Origin: Candidatus Sumerlaeota bacterium
GTDB taxonomy: Bacteria; Sumerlaeota; Sumerlaeia; MWCT01; JAUWMI01
Direction of reading: 5' to 3'
Assembly: GCA_030613245.1 (NCBI GenBank)
Contig: JAUWMI010000007.1
Coordinates: forward strand, 1-64,000
Length of the DNA stretch: 64,000 nt
Shown: piece after piece, positions 1-8,676 of the stretch
How positions within the stretch are numbered: the stretch's first letter is position 1
How the letters are laid out: each line of letters starts with the position of its first letter
The notes under the pieces: model-generated
What the model was told of the DNA's origin: nothing
Seen by the model: only the letters and a program-made list of their open reading frames with translations
Databases searched by the model: none
Translations under genes and position numbers: made by a program

Positions 1-3000
1 CAGAATGGATATACTGCGGCGAACTGAACGCTATCGGTGCGCCACCCGTTGTCCATCCATCCTGGCTGAGCTCGAACGTGTAATCCTGAACAACTGTCGG
101 CAGGGAGAGCGAATCCAGAGCAAAGCGATCAAGAGTAACCGTATCCAGCGAAAGTTCTGCCACTGCCGCATCGAAGGGATTGAAGTTGAGAACATCGAAT
201 GCAAGCAAGGGGGCGGTATCATTCGCCGGTGGCACAAAGTAGAGGTTGTAATCCGTGCCTGACGCGGAGGGAGATGCACCACCATCCCCTGCACTGTCGA
301 TGGATAGCATATCATACTGTTGAAGGTTCGATGTGTTTGCACGAAGCCGTATCTGTGGAACAAGCGCTTGATCCGTTATATCCGTCGAGACGCTGAACCG
401 TGCGCGATAGAGATGGTCCGCATCTACAGAAATTGCCTGCCACGGACTCTGCCAGTACCCGAAGGTATTCGTATTCGTTAAGGAAATGATCTTCAGGTAG
501 TCAGATTCCCAGCTGAAATCAGGTAAACTAAAGACAACCGGCGCACCACCCGTAGTCCACTCTTCGCGATCCGAAACAAAGCCATAGACAGTTTGCCATT
601 TAGATATTACAATCTCCGCAGCGCTGGAAGTGTAAATAAGGTGATAAGTCAGTTCGTCCGAGAGATTCGGTACGTTGACATTGCTAAATGAACCACTTCG
701 CGAGCCATAGGTTAAAATCTCAAAACTGTCCCCTGCGGAAGGCGCGAATCCAATGGAAAAAGTCACATTAAGCGACCCTTCAAGAGTGGCATTACCAGAA
801 ACCGAGAGGCTGTCAAAGTCGATGCCCTTGTTAAGCCCGCCAATTTCTATGTTAAGGGCTGCGGCGTTTTGCTGAGTATAGTCGCCGTTAATTGTGATAA
901 TGCCTGCGGATACACCTGGTTCAACGCTTCCCCCATAGTTTGTAACATTTCCATCGACCGTGCCTGTACCTTGTAGTGTTCCGCCCTGCAAGGCAACCAA
1001 GCCGCTTGCGGTAAGCGAACCATTATCAAGAAGTGTATTGCCTGAGGATTGAGTATAATCATTGCTTGCTGTAAGCGAACTACCGGAACCGATCTCGACA
1101 CTGCCTGTATTCTCAAAATATGCTGAATTGTTAACGGTAATTCCGCCGTCTCCCGTTGCCTTGAGAGTTCCCTCGTTTGTAAATCCAAGATTGTTCGGCC
1201 TTATGATTAGAGCAGTCGCTTGGTCGGCGATGATTGTGCCCTGGTTGATCATACCACCAGTGTTATTCAGTATGCGCCCTGCACCTCGAATGGTTCGACC
1301 TGATGGGATGGTCAAAACTGTATTGTCAGTCCGGATGTAATTATTTGCACTGTTACTCATATTGATCTCTCCGGTGCCTAATAAAGTTAATCCGCCATTA
1401 AAACGAAGATAGGTGGTATAATTCGACGAGTTCATATTCCACGTGCCATTATGTGTTATCCCGTTCTGTATCTCGACATTCGCGTAATTGGCTTGAGTAA
1501 CTGTACCTGTTACGACCACGTCGTTTAGTGTCGAAGTCCCGCCGGTAAAATTGATTGCTCCTGAATCGGCAGAAATACCACCTCCGTTAATTGTTGAACT
1601 GTATATTGTCAGTGGAGCATCGCCATGCAATCCTATGGATAAGCCAGTATTGTTTAAGGTTGCACTGTAAACTGTGAGTTGAGAGCCGTCTAGCACTTCA
1701 ATGTCAGAAGCTGTATTGCTGAACGTTCCATTCTGCAGTTTAATTCCACCGGTTCCCTCCGCACGTAAGGTACCCTGGTTAGTAAACTCTAGATTGTTCG
1801 GATCGATTGTCATGACAGTCGGTTGGTTAGCGATGATAGTGCCCTGGTTGATCATACCACCGGTGTTTTGGAGTATTTGCCCTGCACCTCGAATGGTCCG
1901 ACTTGATGGAATGGTTAAAACGGTACTGTCAGTCCAGATGTAGTTATACGCACTGTTACTCATATTGATCTCTCCGGTGCCTAATAAAGTTAAGCCGCCA
2001 TTAAAACGAAGATAGGTGGTAGAATTCAGTGCGTTCATATTCCACGTACCATCATGGGTTAGCCCGTTCTGTATCTCGACATCCGCACCATTGGCTTGAT
2101 CCACTGTGCCAGATAATGGCACATTATTCAGGGTTGATGCCGCGCCGGTAAAATTAATTGCTCCCGAATCCGCAGAAATACTGCCCCCATTAATTGTTGA
2201 ACTGTATATTGTGAGTGGAGCATCGCCTTGCAAGTCGATGGATAAGCCGGTATTGTTTAAGGTTGCACTTTGGACTGTGAGTTGAGAGCCGTTTAGCACC
2301 TCAATGTCAGAAGCTGTATTGCTGAACGTTCCATAATACAGGATAATTCCACCAGCCCCTTCTGCACGTAAGAGACCGTGATTTGTAAACTCGAGATTGT
2401 TCGGACGTATTGTGATAGCGGTCGGTTGGTTAGCGATGATAGTGCCCAGGTTAACCATACCGCCGGTGTTATAGAGTATTTGCCCTGCGCCTCGAATGGT
2501 TCTACTTGATGGTATGGTCAAAACGGTATTGTCAGTCCGTATGTAGTTACTCGCACTGTTACTCATATTTATCTCTCCGGAGCCTAATAAAGTTAAGCCG
2601 CCATTAAAACGAAGAGAGGAGCCGTTCATATTCCACGTGCCATTATGTGTTATCCCGGTCTGTATCTCGACAGTCGCGTTAACGGCTTGAGTAACTGTAC
2701 CAGATATTGGCACATTATTTAGTGTCGAAGTACCGCCGGTAAAATTGATTGCTCCTGAATCGGCAGAAATATTGCCTCCGTTAATTGTTGAAGCGTATAT
2801 TGTGAGTGGAGCATCGCCTTGCAAGTCGATGGATAAGCCAGTATTGTTTAAGGTTGAATTCTGAACTGTGAGTTGAGAGCCGTTTAGTACCTCGATGTCA
2901 GAGGCTGTATTGCTGAACGTTCCATAATACAGGATAATTCCACCAGTCCCCTCTGCTCGTAAGACACCCTGATTAGAGAAGCCGAGATTGTTCGGACGTA

Positions 3001-4777
3001 TTGTGATGGCGGTCGGTTGGTTAGCGATGATAGTGCCCTGGTTGATCATACCGCCGGTGTTATAGAGTATTCGCCCTGCGCCTCGAATGGTCCTACTTGA
3101 TGGTATGGTCAAAACGGTATTGTCAGTCCGGATGTAGTTACTTGCACTGTTACTCATATTTATCTCTCCGGTGCCTAATAAAGTTAAGCCGCCATTAAAA
3201 CGAAGAGGGGAGCCGTTCATATTCCACGTGCCATTATGTGTTATCCCGTTCTGTATCTCGACAGTCGCGTTAGTGGCTTGAGTAACTGTACCTGTTACTA
3301 CCATGTCGTTTAGTGTCGAAGTACCGCCGGTAAAACTGATTGCTCCTGAATTGGCAGAAATATCGCCGCCGTTAATTGTTGAATTGTATATTGTGAGTGG
3401 AGCATCACCCTGCAAGTCGATGGATAAGCCGGTATTGTTTAAGGTTGAATTCTGAACTGTGAGTTGAGAGCCATTTAGCACCTCAATGTCAGAAGCTGTA
3501 TTGCTGAACATTCCATAATACAGGATAATTCCACCAGTCCCCTCTGCCCGTAAGACACCCTGATTGGTGAAGCCGAGATTGTTCGGACGTATTGTGATAG
3601 CGGTCGGTTGGTTAGCGATGATAGTGCCCTGGTTGATCATACCGCCGGTGTTATAGAGTAGTTGCCCTGCACCTCGAATGGTCCGCCTTGATGGTATGGT
3701 CAAAACTGTGTTGTCAGTCCGGATGTAGTTAGTTGCACTGTTACTCATATTTATCTCGCCGGTGCCTAATAAAGTTAAGCCGCCATTAAAACGAAGAGGG
3801 GAGCCGTTCATACTCCACATGCCATTATGTGTTATCCCGTTCTGTATCTCGACAGTCGCGTTAGTGGCTTGATTCACTGCACCTGTTACTGCCACGTCGT
3901 TTAGTGTCGAAGTCCCGCCGGTAAAACTGATTGTTCCTGAATCGGCAGAAATATTACCTCCGTTAATTGTTGAATTGTATATTGTGAGTGGAGCATCGCC
4001 CTGTAAGTCGATGGATAAGCCGGTATTGTCTAAGGTTGCAGTGTAAACTGTGAGTTGAGACCCGTTTAGTACATCAATGTCAGAAGCTGTATTGCTGAAC
4101 GTTCCATTCTGCAGTCTAATTCCACCAGCCCCCTCCGCACGTAAGATACCCTGGTTTGCAAACTCGAGATTGTTCGGATCTATGGTCATAAGAGTCGGAT
4201 GGTTAGCGATGATAGTGCCCTGGTTGATCATACCGCCGGTGTTTTGCAGTATTTGCCCGGCGCCTCGAATGGTATGCCCTGATGACTGTGTCAGCATGCT
4301 ACTGTCAGTCCAGAGGTAGTTATAGGCACTGTTGCTCATATTTAGCTGCCCGGCGCCCGATAGACTTGATGCACCATAGAAACGAAGATACGTTTGAGAA
4401 TTCAAGGCGTTCATATTCCACGTGCCATTGTTGGTAGTATATCCATCAGCCACGTTAACATCATACGAATTGAGCTGATTCAAAGTATCGCCATCATCAA
4501 TAGTCATCCCATCAATGGTAACATTCATGTTCAGCGATACAGTTGAATCAGTCCCCGTCTTTCCCCCGTCAATATTAATAAGATAGGTATCCGTATTGTT
4601 GTTGGGGATTTCTGCAATGTCCCAATTGCTCGCACTGTTCCAGTTTCCAGAGCCGCCATTCCATACGGCGGTCTTCTCCACTCCTAGAGCCGGTGTAGTT
4701 AAAAACCAAGCCGCAGAGATAGAGAACAGAACCAAGAACTTCCAAGCATTCTCATGTGTTAGCCTTAGTTTCAGCAT
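1..4777 (-). CDS. Giant secreted tandem-repeat protein, 5' part (runs off window)
   Basis: The frame is open from the ATG at 4777 to base 1, so about 1,592 residues are visible and the C-terminus is missing. An AGGAGG ribosome site lies 7 bases before the ATG. Residues 1-36 form a signal peptide (basic start, hydrophobic core, cleavage near TPALG). Six copies of a Gly/Asn/Thr-rich unit of 197-201 residues follow, with motifs such as TIRGAGQ, GGMINQGTIIAN and LSIDLQGDAPLTIYNSTI; this composition is typical of right-handed beta-helix or autotransporter-like adhesins. After the repeats comes a module beginning GDYTQQNAAALNIEIGG and containing GDSFEILTYGSRSGSF, known from surface proteins of planctomycete-like bacteria. 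Two WTTGGAP-containing segments then resemble a carbohydrate-binding-like domain. Function is inferred as cell-surface or secreted; no catalytic motif was seen. Confidence 0.85.
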   Translation of the reverse strand, partial: MLKLRLTHENAWKFLVLFSISAAWFLTTPALGVEKTAVWNGGSGNWNSASNWDIAEIPNNNTDTYLINIDGGKTGTDSTVSLNMNVTIDGMTIDDGDTLNQLNSYDVNVADGYTTNNGTWNMNALNSQTYLRFYGASSLSGAGQLNMSNSAYNYLWTDSSMLTQSSGHTIRGAGQILQNTGGMINQGTIIANHPTLMTIDPNNLEFANQGILRAEGAGGIRLQNGTFSNTASDIDVLNGSQLTVYTATLDNTGLSIDLQGDAPLTIYNSTINGGNISADSGTISFTGGTSTLNDVAVTGAVNQATNATVEIQNGITHNGMWSMNGSPLRFNGGLTLLGTGEINMSNSATNYIRTDNTVLTIPSRRTIRGAGQLLYNTGGMINQGTIIANQPTAITIRPNNLGFTNQGVLRAEGTGGIILYYGMFSNTASDIEVLNGSQLTVQNSTLNNTGLSIDLQGDAPLTIYNSTINGGDISANSGAISFTGGTSTLNDMVVTGTVTQATNATVEIQNGITHNGTWNMNGSPLRFNGGLTLLGTGEINMSNSASNYIRTDNTVLTIPSSRTIRGAGRILYNTGGMINQGTIIANQPTAITIRPNNLGFSNQGVLRAEGTGGIILYYGTFSNTASDIEVLNGSQLTVQNSTLNNTGLSIDLQGDAPLTIYASTINGGNISADSGAINFTGGTSTLNNVPISGTVTQAVNATVEIQTGITHNGTWNMNGSSLRFNGGLTLLGSGEINMSNSASNYIRTDNTVLTIPSSRTIRGAGQILYNTGGMVNLGTIIANQPTAITIRPNNLEFTNHGLLRAEGAGGIILYYGTFSNTASDIEVLNGSQLTVQSATLNNTGLSIDLQGDAPLTIYSSTINGGSISADSGAINFTGAASTLNNVPLSGTVDQANGADVEIQNGLTHDGTWNMNALNSTTYLRFNGGLTLLGTGEINMSNSAYNYIWTDSTVLTIPSSRTIRGAGQILQNTGGMINQGTIIANQPTVMTIDPNNLEFTNQGTLRAEGTGGIKLQNGTFSNTASDIEVLDGSQLTVYSATLNNTGLSIGLHGDAPLTIYSSTINGGGISADSGAINFTGGTSTLNDVVVTGTVTQANYANVEIQNGITHNGTWNMNSSNYTTYLRFNGGLTLLGTGEINMSNSANNYIRTDNTVLTIPSGRTIRGAGRILNNTGGMINQGTIIADQATALIIRPNNLGFTNEGTLKATGDGGITVNNSAYFENTGSVEIGSGSSLTASNDYTQSSGNTLLDNGSLTASGLVALQGGTLQGTGTVDGNVTNYGGSVEPGVSAGIITINGDYTQQNAAALNIEIGGLNKGIDFDSLSVSGNATLEGSLNVTFSIGFAPSAGDSFEILTYGSRSGSFSNVNVPNLSDELTYHLIYTSSAAEIVISKWQTVYGFVSDREEWTTGGAPVVFSLPDFSWESDYLKIISLTNTNTFGYWQSPWQAISVDADHLYRARFSVSTDITDQALVPQIRLRANTSNLQQYDMLSIDSAGDGGASPSASGTDYNLYFVPPANDTAPLLAFDVLNFNPFDAAVAELSLDTVTLDRFALDSLSLPTVVQDYTFELSQDGWTTGGAPIAFSSPQYIHS
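1050..4430 (-). repeat. Six in-frame tandem repeats, 591 or 603 bp
   Basis: The codons for MSNS recur with the CAT of the complementary strand ending at 4339, 3748, 3157, 2566, 1963 and 1360. Spacings are therefore 591, 591, 591, 603 and 603 bases, all multiples of three (197 or 201 codons). The 12-base difference lies just before the LRF motif: the three middle copies read GSPLRF, whereas the outer copies have a four-residue longer TYLRF version. The sixth copy is only partly repeat-like and grades into unique sequence near base 1,090. Copies are very similar at DNA level, which implies recent duplication or gene conversion and a risk of assembly collapse. Confidence 0.9.
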
Positions 4778-4822
4778 TTTTAATCCTCCTTTTATTAACC
4801 CTCCCTATTGAAGAACAACCCA

Positions 4823-4851
4823 AATATCACAATAATTTCATGTTGTCAAGA
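4823..4851 (-). promoter_or_regulatory. Candidate sigma70 promoter for the repeat protein
   Basis: Reading the minus strand, TTGACA (4851-4846) is followed after 17 bases by TATTTG (4828-4823). The -35 is perfect and the spacing ideal, but the -10 box is weak. The predicted leader to the ATG at 4777 is about 40 bases. Confidence 0.4.
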
Positions 4852-4944
4852 AAATTTTGCAGAAGTCGTCCTTGACAGCGATTGGTGTATTACAGTTTGT
4901 TTCAATCTTATTTTGCTATATGACGTAGCGAGTTATAGGGGGCT

Positions 4945-5220
4945 TTAAAAAGAAATTATGTGGGGATTTTCAAGAATGTATTTGGTGATGGAACCCAGAC
5001 GTGTTTTATCTCCAGAAGAATGAACTCTAGGCAAAAGTCCTGGATAAGTGCAGAGTTGTCCATGCGTACGAAAACGCATAATAGTGCCGATCTCTGGAGC
5101 TATCAGCGAACCCGAATAGTAATCGATCCCCGGATGACTATCAAGCAATCGTGCATAAGGACTGTCGATAGCAAAACATTTTATGCTCTCTTCAGGATCA
5201 GGATATAGAAGAAAAGAGTA
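4945..5220 (-). pseudogene. IS110-family transposase relic (C-terminal Transposase_20 piece)
   Basis: The minus-strand reading contains, in order, RLLDSHPGIDYYSG, APEIGTIMRF, LCTYPGLLPRVHSSG and KTRLGSITK. This order matches the C-terminal helix-hairpin-helix and catalytic-Ser region of IS110/IS116 transposases (consensus PGIG..SA, AEIGD..RF, YAGL.P....SG, R.G.ITK). Sequence similarity stops abruptly after ITK and a stop follows 12 codons later. The DEDD N-terminal domain is absent, and no start codon with a ribosome site is present. I interpret it as a degraded fragment and not a functional gene. No terminal repeats were recognised, as expected for this family. Confidence 0.65.
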
Positions 5221-5373
5221 TCACAAAAGGCCGTGATACTTGAGGATATGGTAAATAAAGTAGAGGCCTCCTGCCATAATAAGCCAGCCCCACTTTTTGC
5301 CGGCTTTTAGCGCAATCCCTGCGCCGATAATAATTACTGCAACTGCAAGGACAAGCTGATAATCCATTGTCAT
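5221..5373 (-). CDS. Small membrane protein, 50 aa
   Basis: An ATG at 5373 (with a second in-frame ATG at 5367) opens a 50-residue frame ending in TGA at 5221. A purine-rich AAAGGGGA lies 8 bases upstream as a moderate ribosome site. The product has two hydrophobic stretches, roughly residues 6-22 (QLVLAVAVIIIGAGIAL) and 29-43 (GWLIMAGGLYFIYHI), joined by a basic turn KAGKK, so a two-helix hairpin in the membrane is likely. It lies 125 bases downstream of the zinc-ribbon gene on the same strand and may be the last gene of that transcript. The family is not recognised. The same reading frame continues past the TGA into the transposase relic, so the extent of selection on this frame is uncertain. 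Confidence 0.55.
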   Translation of the reverse strand: MTMDYQLVLAVAVIIIGAGIALKAGKKWGWLIMAGGLYFIYHILKYHGLL

Positions 5374-5498
5374 TGTGAGTTCCCCTTTCCTCTGAATGGT
5401 AACGGTCTCTTATGAGCCTTTCTCAAGTCGGTCAGCGCATGTATGTGCGCCAGCAACACTTCTCTGATCACAAAAGAAAACCCCTGGCATGAGTCGCA

Positions 5499-5801
5499 TC
5501 ATTCAATGCTTTGCGTATTCTCTTTTGAGCGCAGTTTCAATTTGCTGTGGAAGTTCTCGCGACATTGCGGACAGAGGTCAAACTTGTAGCATTCATATAC
5601 CTGATCCGTCACTTCTTCAACATCCATGTCTTCCAGTGCTTCAATAATAGCTTCGATTTCCGCCATGTGATCTTCTTGGAGATCATCCTTGTCAATTTCT
5701 AAGTCTTCGGCCTTGGCATATAGCTCGATTTTGATCTCGTAGATCGTCTCGTTCTTCGGCACGGTTCTGCCGCAATTGTCACATTTGCGTTTTGCGCCCA
5801 T
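5499..5801 (-). CDS. Acidic zinc-ribbon protein, 100 aa
   Basis: The product has a CDNC motif at residues 8-11 and a CPQC motif near residue 78, a spacing that suits one split zinc-binding knuckle. The intervening 60 residues are strongly acidic and predicted helical (EIDKDDLQEDHMAEIEAI). The C-terminus is basic. No catalytic residues are visible. It begins 41 bases after the receiver-domain gene and is probably cotranscribed with it. The family is not identified; small proteins of this layout are often adaptors or nucleic-acid-associated, but that is inference. Confidence 0.75.
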   Translation of the reverse strand: MGAKRKCDNCGRTVPKNETIYEIKIELYAKAEDLEIDKDDLQEDHMAEIEAIIEALEDMDVEEVTDQVYECYKFDLCPQCRENFHSKLKLRSKENTQSIE

Positions 5802-5842
5802 ACAAGTTTCTCGGGTCGAAAGGGGGCCAGCGGCGCAGAACC

Positions 5843-6259
5843 CTATAGATATCCGGTCGGCTTAAACGGTGTACGTCCGCTGCGTTTCAGAAACACCGAT
5901 TGGATTTGCGCATGCAGCCTTGCCGGGTCAACTGGTTTGGTAATAAACCCATCTGCCTCTGTGCCCATGCGCCAGAAACCATCAGGCAGATTCTCATCCA
6001 GAACGACGTTGCTGACGAGAATCACCGCGGTATTTTTAAGAATTTTCGACTCTTTGATCCGTTTGGCAAGTTCAAGGCCGTCCAGACCAGGCAGCTCAAT
6101 ATTAAGAATCGCCAGGTCGGGCTTGCGCGACTCGATTATATTCCATGCTTCAGTTCCTTCTTTGCTCGCCAGAACCTCGTACTTCTCCTCAAGAGTTTCA
6201 CGGCAGAGCGACAAGAAGTCCTCCGAAGCATCCGCGATGAGAATCTTGGCACATGGCAT
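5843..6259 (-). CDS. Degenerate response-regulator receiver domain protein
   Basis: A stand-alone CheY-like receiver of 138 residues starting at MPCAKILIADAS. This ATG (6259) has GGGAGA 8-9 bases upstream; a longer frame to 6325 would overlap the helicase gene. Family features present are the first acidic residue (IAD), the conserved Ser in ILVSN and the Lys in FITKP. Two key positions are altered: the second acidic pocket residue is Ala, and the phospho-acceptor Asp is Asn in DLAILNIELPG (codon AAT). It is therefore unlikely to be phosphorylated in the usual way and may act as a constitutive or protein-binding pseudo-receiver. No output domain follows. It lies 40 bases downstream of the UvrD-like helicase. 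Confidence 0.85.
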   Translation of the reverse strand: MPCAKILIADASEDFLSLCRETLEEKYEVLASKEGTEAWNIIESRKPDLAILNIELPGLDGLELAKRIKESKILKNTAVILVSNVVLDENLPDGFWRMGTEADGFITKPVDPARLHAQIQSVFLKRSGRTPFKPTGYL

Positions 6260-6299
6260 AGGTCGTTCTCCCAATATGTTGTATGCCTCTATGAGGCGC

Positions 6300-8558
6300 T
6301 TACGTAATATGCTCGATTTGTGCATGCTTTGTCAAGACGTCATGCTGTTGCCCGCTGTCCAGCTGAATTGAGATTATTAGTGCATCACCTTCTCCGCGAA
6401 CAGCAACAACGGTTCCATCGCCGAGGGAAGGATGGCGCACTCGCTGCCCGAGGGTGATAGACAATGGGGCGGTGTGGCGTGATGGATCCAGGGCTTTGGT
6501 ACAGCCGCCCGATGTTCCATGGGCTCTGCGGGCCTCACGCGCATTTTTCACCCACGTGAACTCCTCATCATCCAGCTCTTTCACCAACTCAGTCGGCAGC
6601 TCCCGCAGGAAGATGGACGGCACGTTCCATTGCACGCGGCCAAACGCCATGCGGGAGTCAGCGCGGCTCAGAAAAACGCGGTCCTTTGCCCGGGTCATCC
6701 CGACATAAAACAATCGTCGTTCCTCTTCAATGTCGCCAGTGTCTTCAATGGCGCGACGATTCGGGAAAATTGGCTCTTCCATTCCAACAATAAAGACGAC
6801 GCGAAATTCCAGTCCCTTGGCGCAATGCAGCGTCATCAACGCCACACCTTCTTCTTGCTCGTCAAACTCGTCAATGTGCGTGGCGAGTGACACCATCTCA
6901 AGATAGTGTTCAAGGCTGGCCAGTGGGTGCTCTTGAAGATATTGCTGCATGGCATTCTGCAATTCCTGTACGTTATCCTTCTTGATTAATACTTCAAGAG
7001 AGTTTTCATTACCGAACGACTCAATGTATCCAGTATCTTCAAGAATAGCGTCGAGCAGCTGGCGTGGGTTGCGCTGTTTGGAGCGTTCCTGCCAGTGGAC
7101 GAGCTGGTCGAGAAAGGCATTGATTTTTTTGATCGCAGCAGCTGGAAGTCGGGCGTCCTGGCAACACTGGTGCAGCGCGTGGTACAGTGTGAGGTTATGC
7201 GCGTGGGCAAAGTCGCTGACCTGCTGGAGCGTGCGCTCACCAATACCGCGGCGTGGTTTGTTCAGGACCCTCTGTAAACTCAACGAAGCGTTTGGATTCG
7301 CTACCACCTTCAGATAGGCAATCAAATCTTTGATCTCTGCACGATCGTAAAACCGGATACCGCCGATAACTTGATATGGAATGTTGCGAGCCCGGAGATG
7401 ATCTTCAAAATTGCGGCTCAGCGAATTTTGCCGATAGAAGATTGCCATTTGCGAATAAGAAATCTGCTCCTGGCTATGTAAGCGCTCGATTGCCTCGACC
7501 ACCAACATTGCCTCGTCGCGCTCCGTTGCTCCAATAATGAGCATTAGAGGATGGCCATTCTGACGCTCGGTCCATAGCCGTTTGCCAAAGCGTTGCATAT
7601 TATTCTTAATGAGGTGTGCAGCCGCTGCGAGAATGTTCTGTGTGGAGCGATAATTCTGTTCGAGCCTGATCAGCCTGGCATCAGGAAATATCTTCTGAAA
7701 ATCCATAAGGTTGGATAACTTCGCCCCTCGCCAGCTGTAAATACTTTGGTCTTCATCGCCCACCACGCAAATGTTACGGTGCGATGCGGCCAGGGCTTTG
7801 ACTAATCGGTACTGCAGCAGATTCGTATCCTGATATTCGTCAACTAGGAGATAGCGGTAGCGATTCTGATACGTGGTCAGGGTCGCAGAGTCGGACTCAA
7901 AGAGGCGCACCACGTAAAGAATAAGATCTTCAAAATCCACGGCGTCATTTTCGCGGAGTTTGCGCTGATAGAGCTCATAGAGCTGTGCATAGAGATCAGA
8001 CTGACGTGCTGGGGCAAAGCCGTCGAGCTCTGAGGGGCCAAGCATTTGAATCTTGGCCTGGTTAATTATCCACCGGATGTGCCGGGGATTAACGTCGTCT
8101 GGTGTGAGTTTGAGCAGTTTACAGCACTCTTTGATGAGGGTCAATTGGTCGGCTTCGTCGCAGATCAGAAAGCGATTGCTCAGATCTACTTTGTGGGCTT
8201 CGCTGCGCAGAATCGTGGCGCACAAAGAATGGAAAGTGGCGATAGCGAGCGGAGTTCTGGAGGGCAGCTTGATGAGGGCGAAAATACGATGCTTCATTTC
8301 CTCTGCCGCTTTATTGGTAAAAGTAACGGCAAAGATGCTCGATGCGGGCACGTTGCATTCCACAATCAGATACGCAACACGGTGGGTAATCACGCGTGTT
8401 TTCCCACTGCCTGCGCCAGCGATAATTAGCAAAGGGCCATTGACCGTGGTCACGGCCTCGCGCTGTTGCGGATTTAGAGATGAGACGAGAGTAGACGTCA
8501 CTTGTCTTAACGGCCCCTTACAATCTGAAGCATCCCGCTGGTCCTCTGACCTGCACAA
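6300..8558 (-). CDS. UvrD/PcrA-family 3'-5' DNA helicase
   Basis: A 752-residue superfamily 1 helicase. It shows the Q-motif region LNPQQREAV, Walker A GAGSGKT (residues 48-54), motif II DEYQDTN, motif III GDEDQSIYSWRGA, motif V TLHCAKGLEF and motif VI RRLFYVGMTRAK. The C-terminal 50 residues (GQRVRHPSLGDGTVV) match the Tudor-like RNA-polymerase-binding domain of PcrA/UvrD. Known family roles are nucleotide excision repair, mismatch repair and removal of stalled polymerase. The start chosen is a TTG at 8558 with GGTGGAG about 6 bases upstream; a GTG at 8504 is an alternative. The gene lies in a minus-strand run after the W-P repeat protein. Confidence 0.93.
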   Translation of the reverse strand: MCRSEDQRDASDCKGPLRQVTSTLVSSLNPQQREAVTTVNGPLLIIAGAGSGKTRVITHRVAYLIVECNVPASSIFAVTFTNKAAEEMKHRIFALIKLPSRTPLAIATFHSLCATILRSEAHKVDLSNRFLICDEADQLTLIKECCKLLKLTPDDVNPRHIRWIINQAKIQMLGPSELDGFAPARQSDLYAQLYELYQRKLRENDAVDFEDLILYVVRLFESDSATLTTYQNRYRYLLVDEYQDTNLLQYRLVKALAASHRNICVVGDEDQSIYSWRGAKLSNLMDFQKIFPDARLIRLEQNYRSTQNILAAAAHLIKNNMQRFGKRLWTERQNGHPLMLIIGATERDEAMLVVEAIERLHSQEQISYSQMAIFYRQNSLSRNFEDHLRARNIPYQVIGGIRFYDRAEIKDLIAYLKVVANPNASLSLQRVLNKPRRGIGERTLQQVSDFAHAHNLTLYHALHQCCQDARLPAAAIKKINAFLDQLVHWQERSKQRNPRQLLDAILEDTGYIESFGNENSLEVLIKKDNVQELQNAMQQYLQEHPLASLEHYLEMVSLATHIDEFDEQEEGVALMTLHCAKGLEFRVVFIVGMEEPIFPNRRAIEDTGDIEEERRLFYVGMTRAKDRVFLSRADSRMAFGRVQWNVPSIFLRELPTELVKELDDEEFTWVKNAREARRAHGTSGGCTKALDPSRHTAPLSITLGQRVRHPSLGDGTVVAVRGEGDALIISIQLDSGQQHDVLTKHAQIEHIT

Positions 8559-8676
8559 CTCTTACTCCACCATACTACGGAAACTATCAAGACTCATGCA
8601 ATGAATTTAAACCTCTGGAAAGAGCTCCAGGCCATTCGTACGGTAAAGCACGGCTTCGAAGGACTGAAGATGGTTC

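Noticed and set aside
1050-4430. CRISPR array
   Set aside because: The repeats are long, in-frame protein repeats without short direct repeats and unique spacers.
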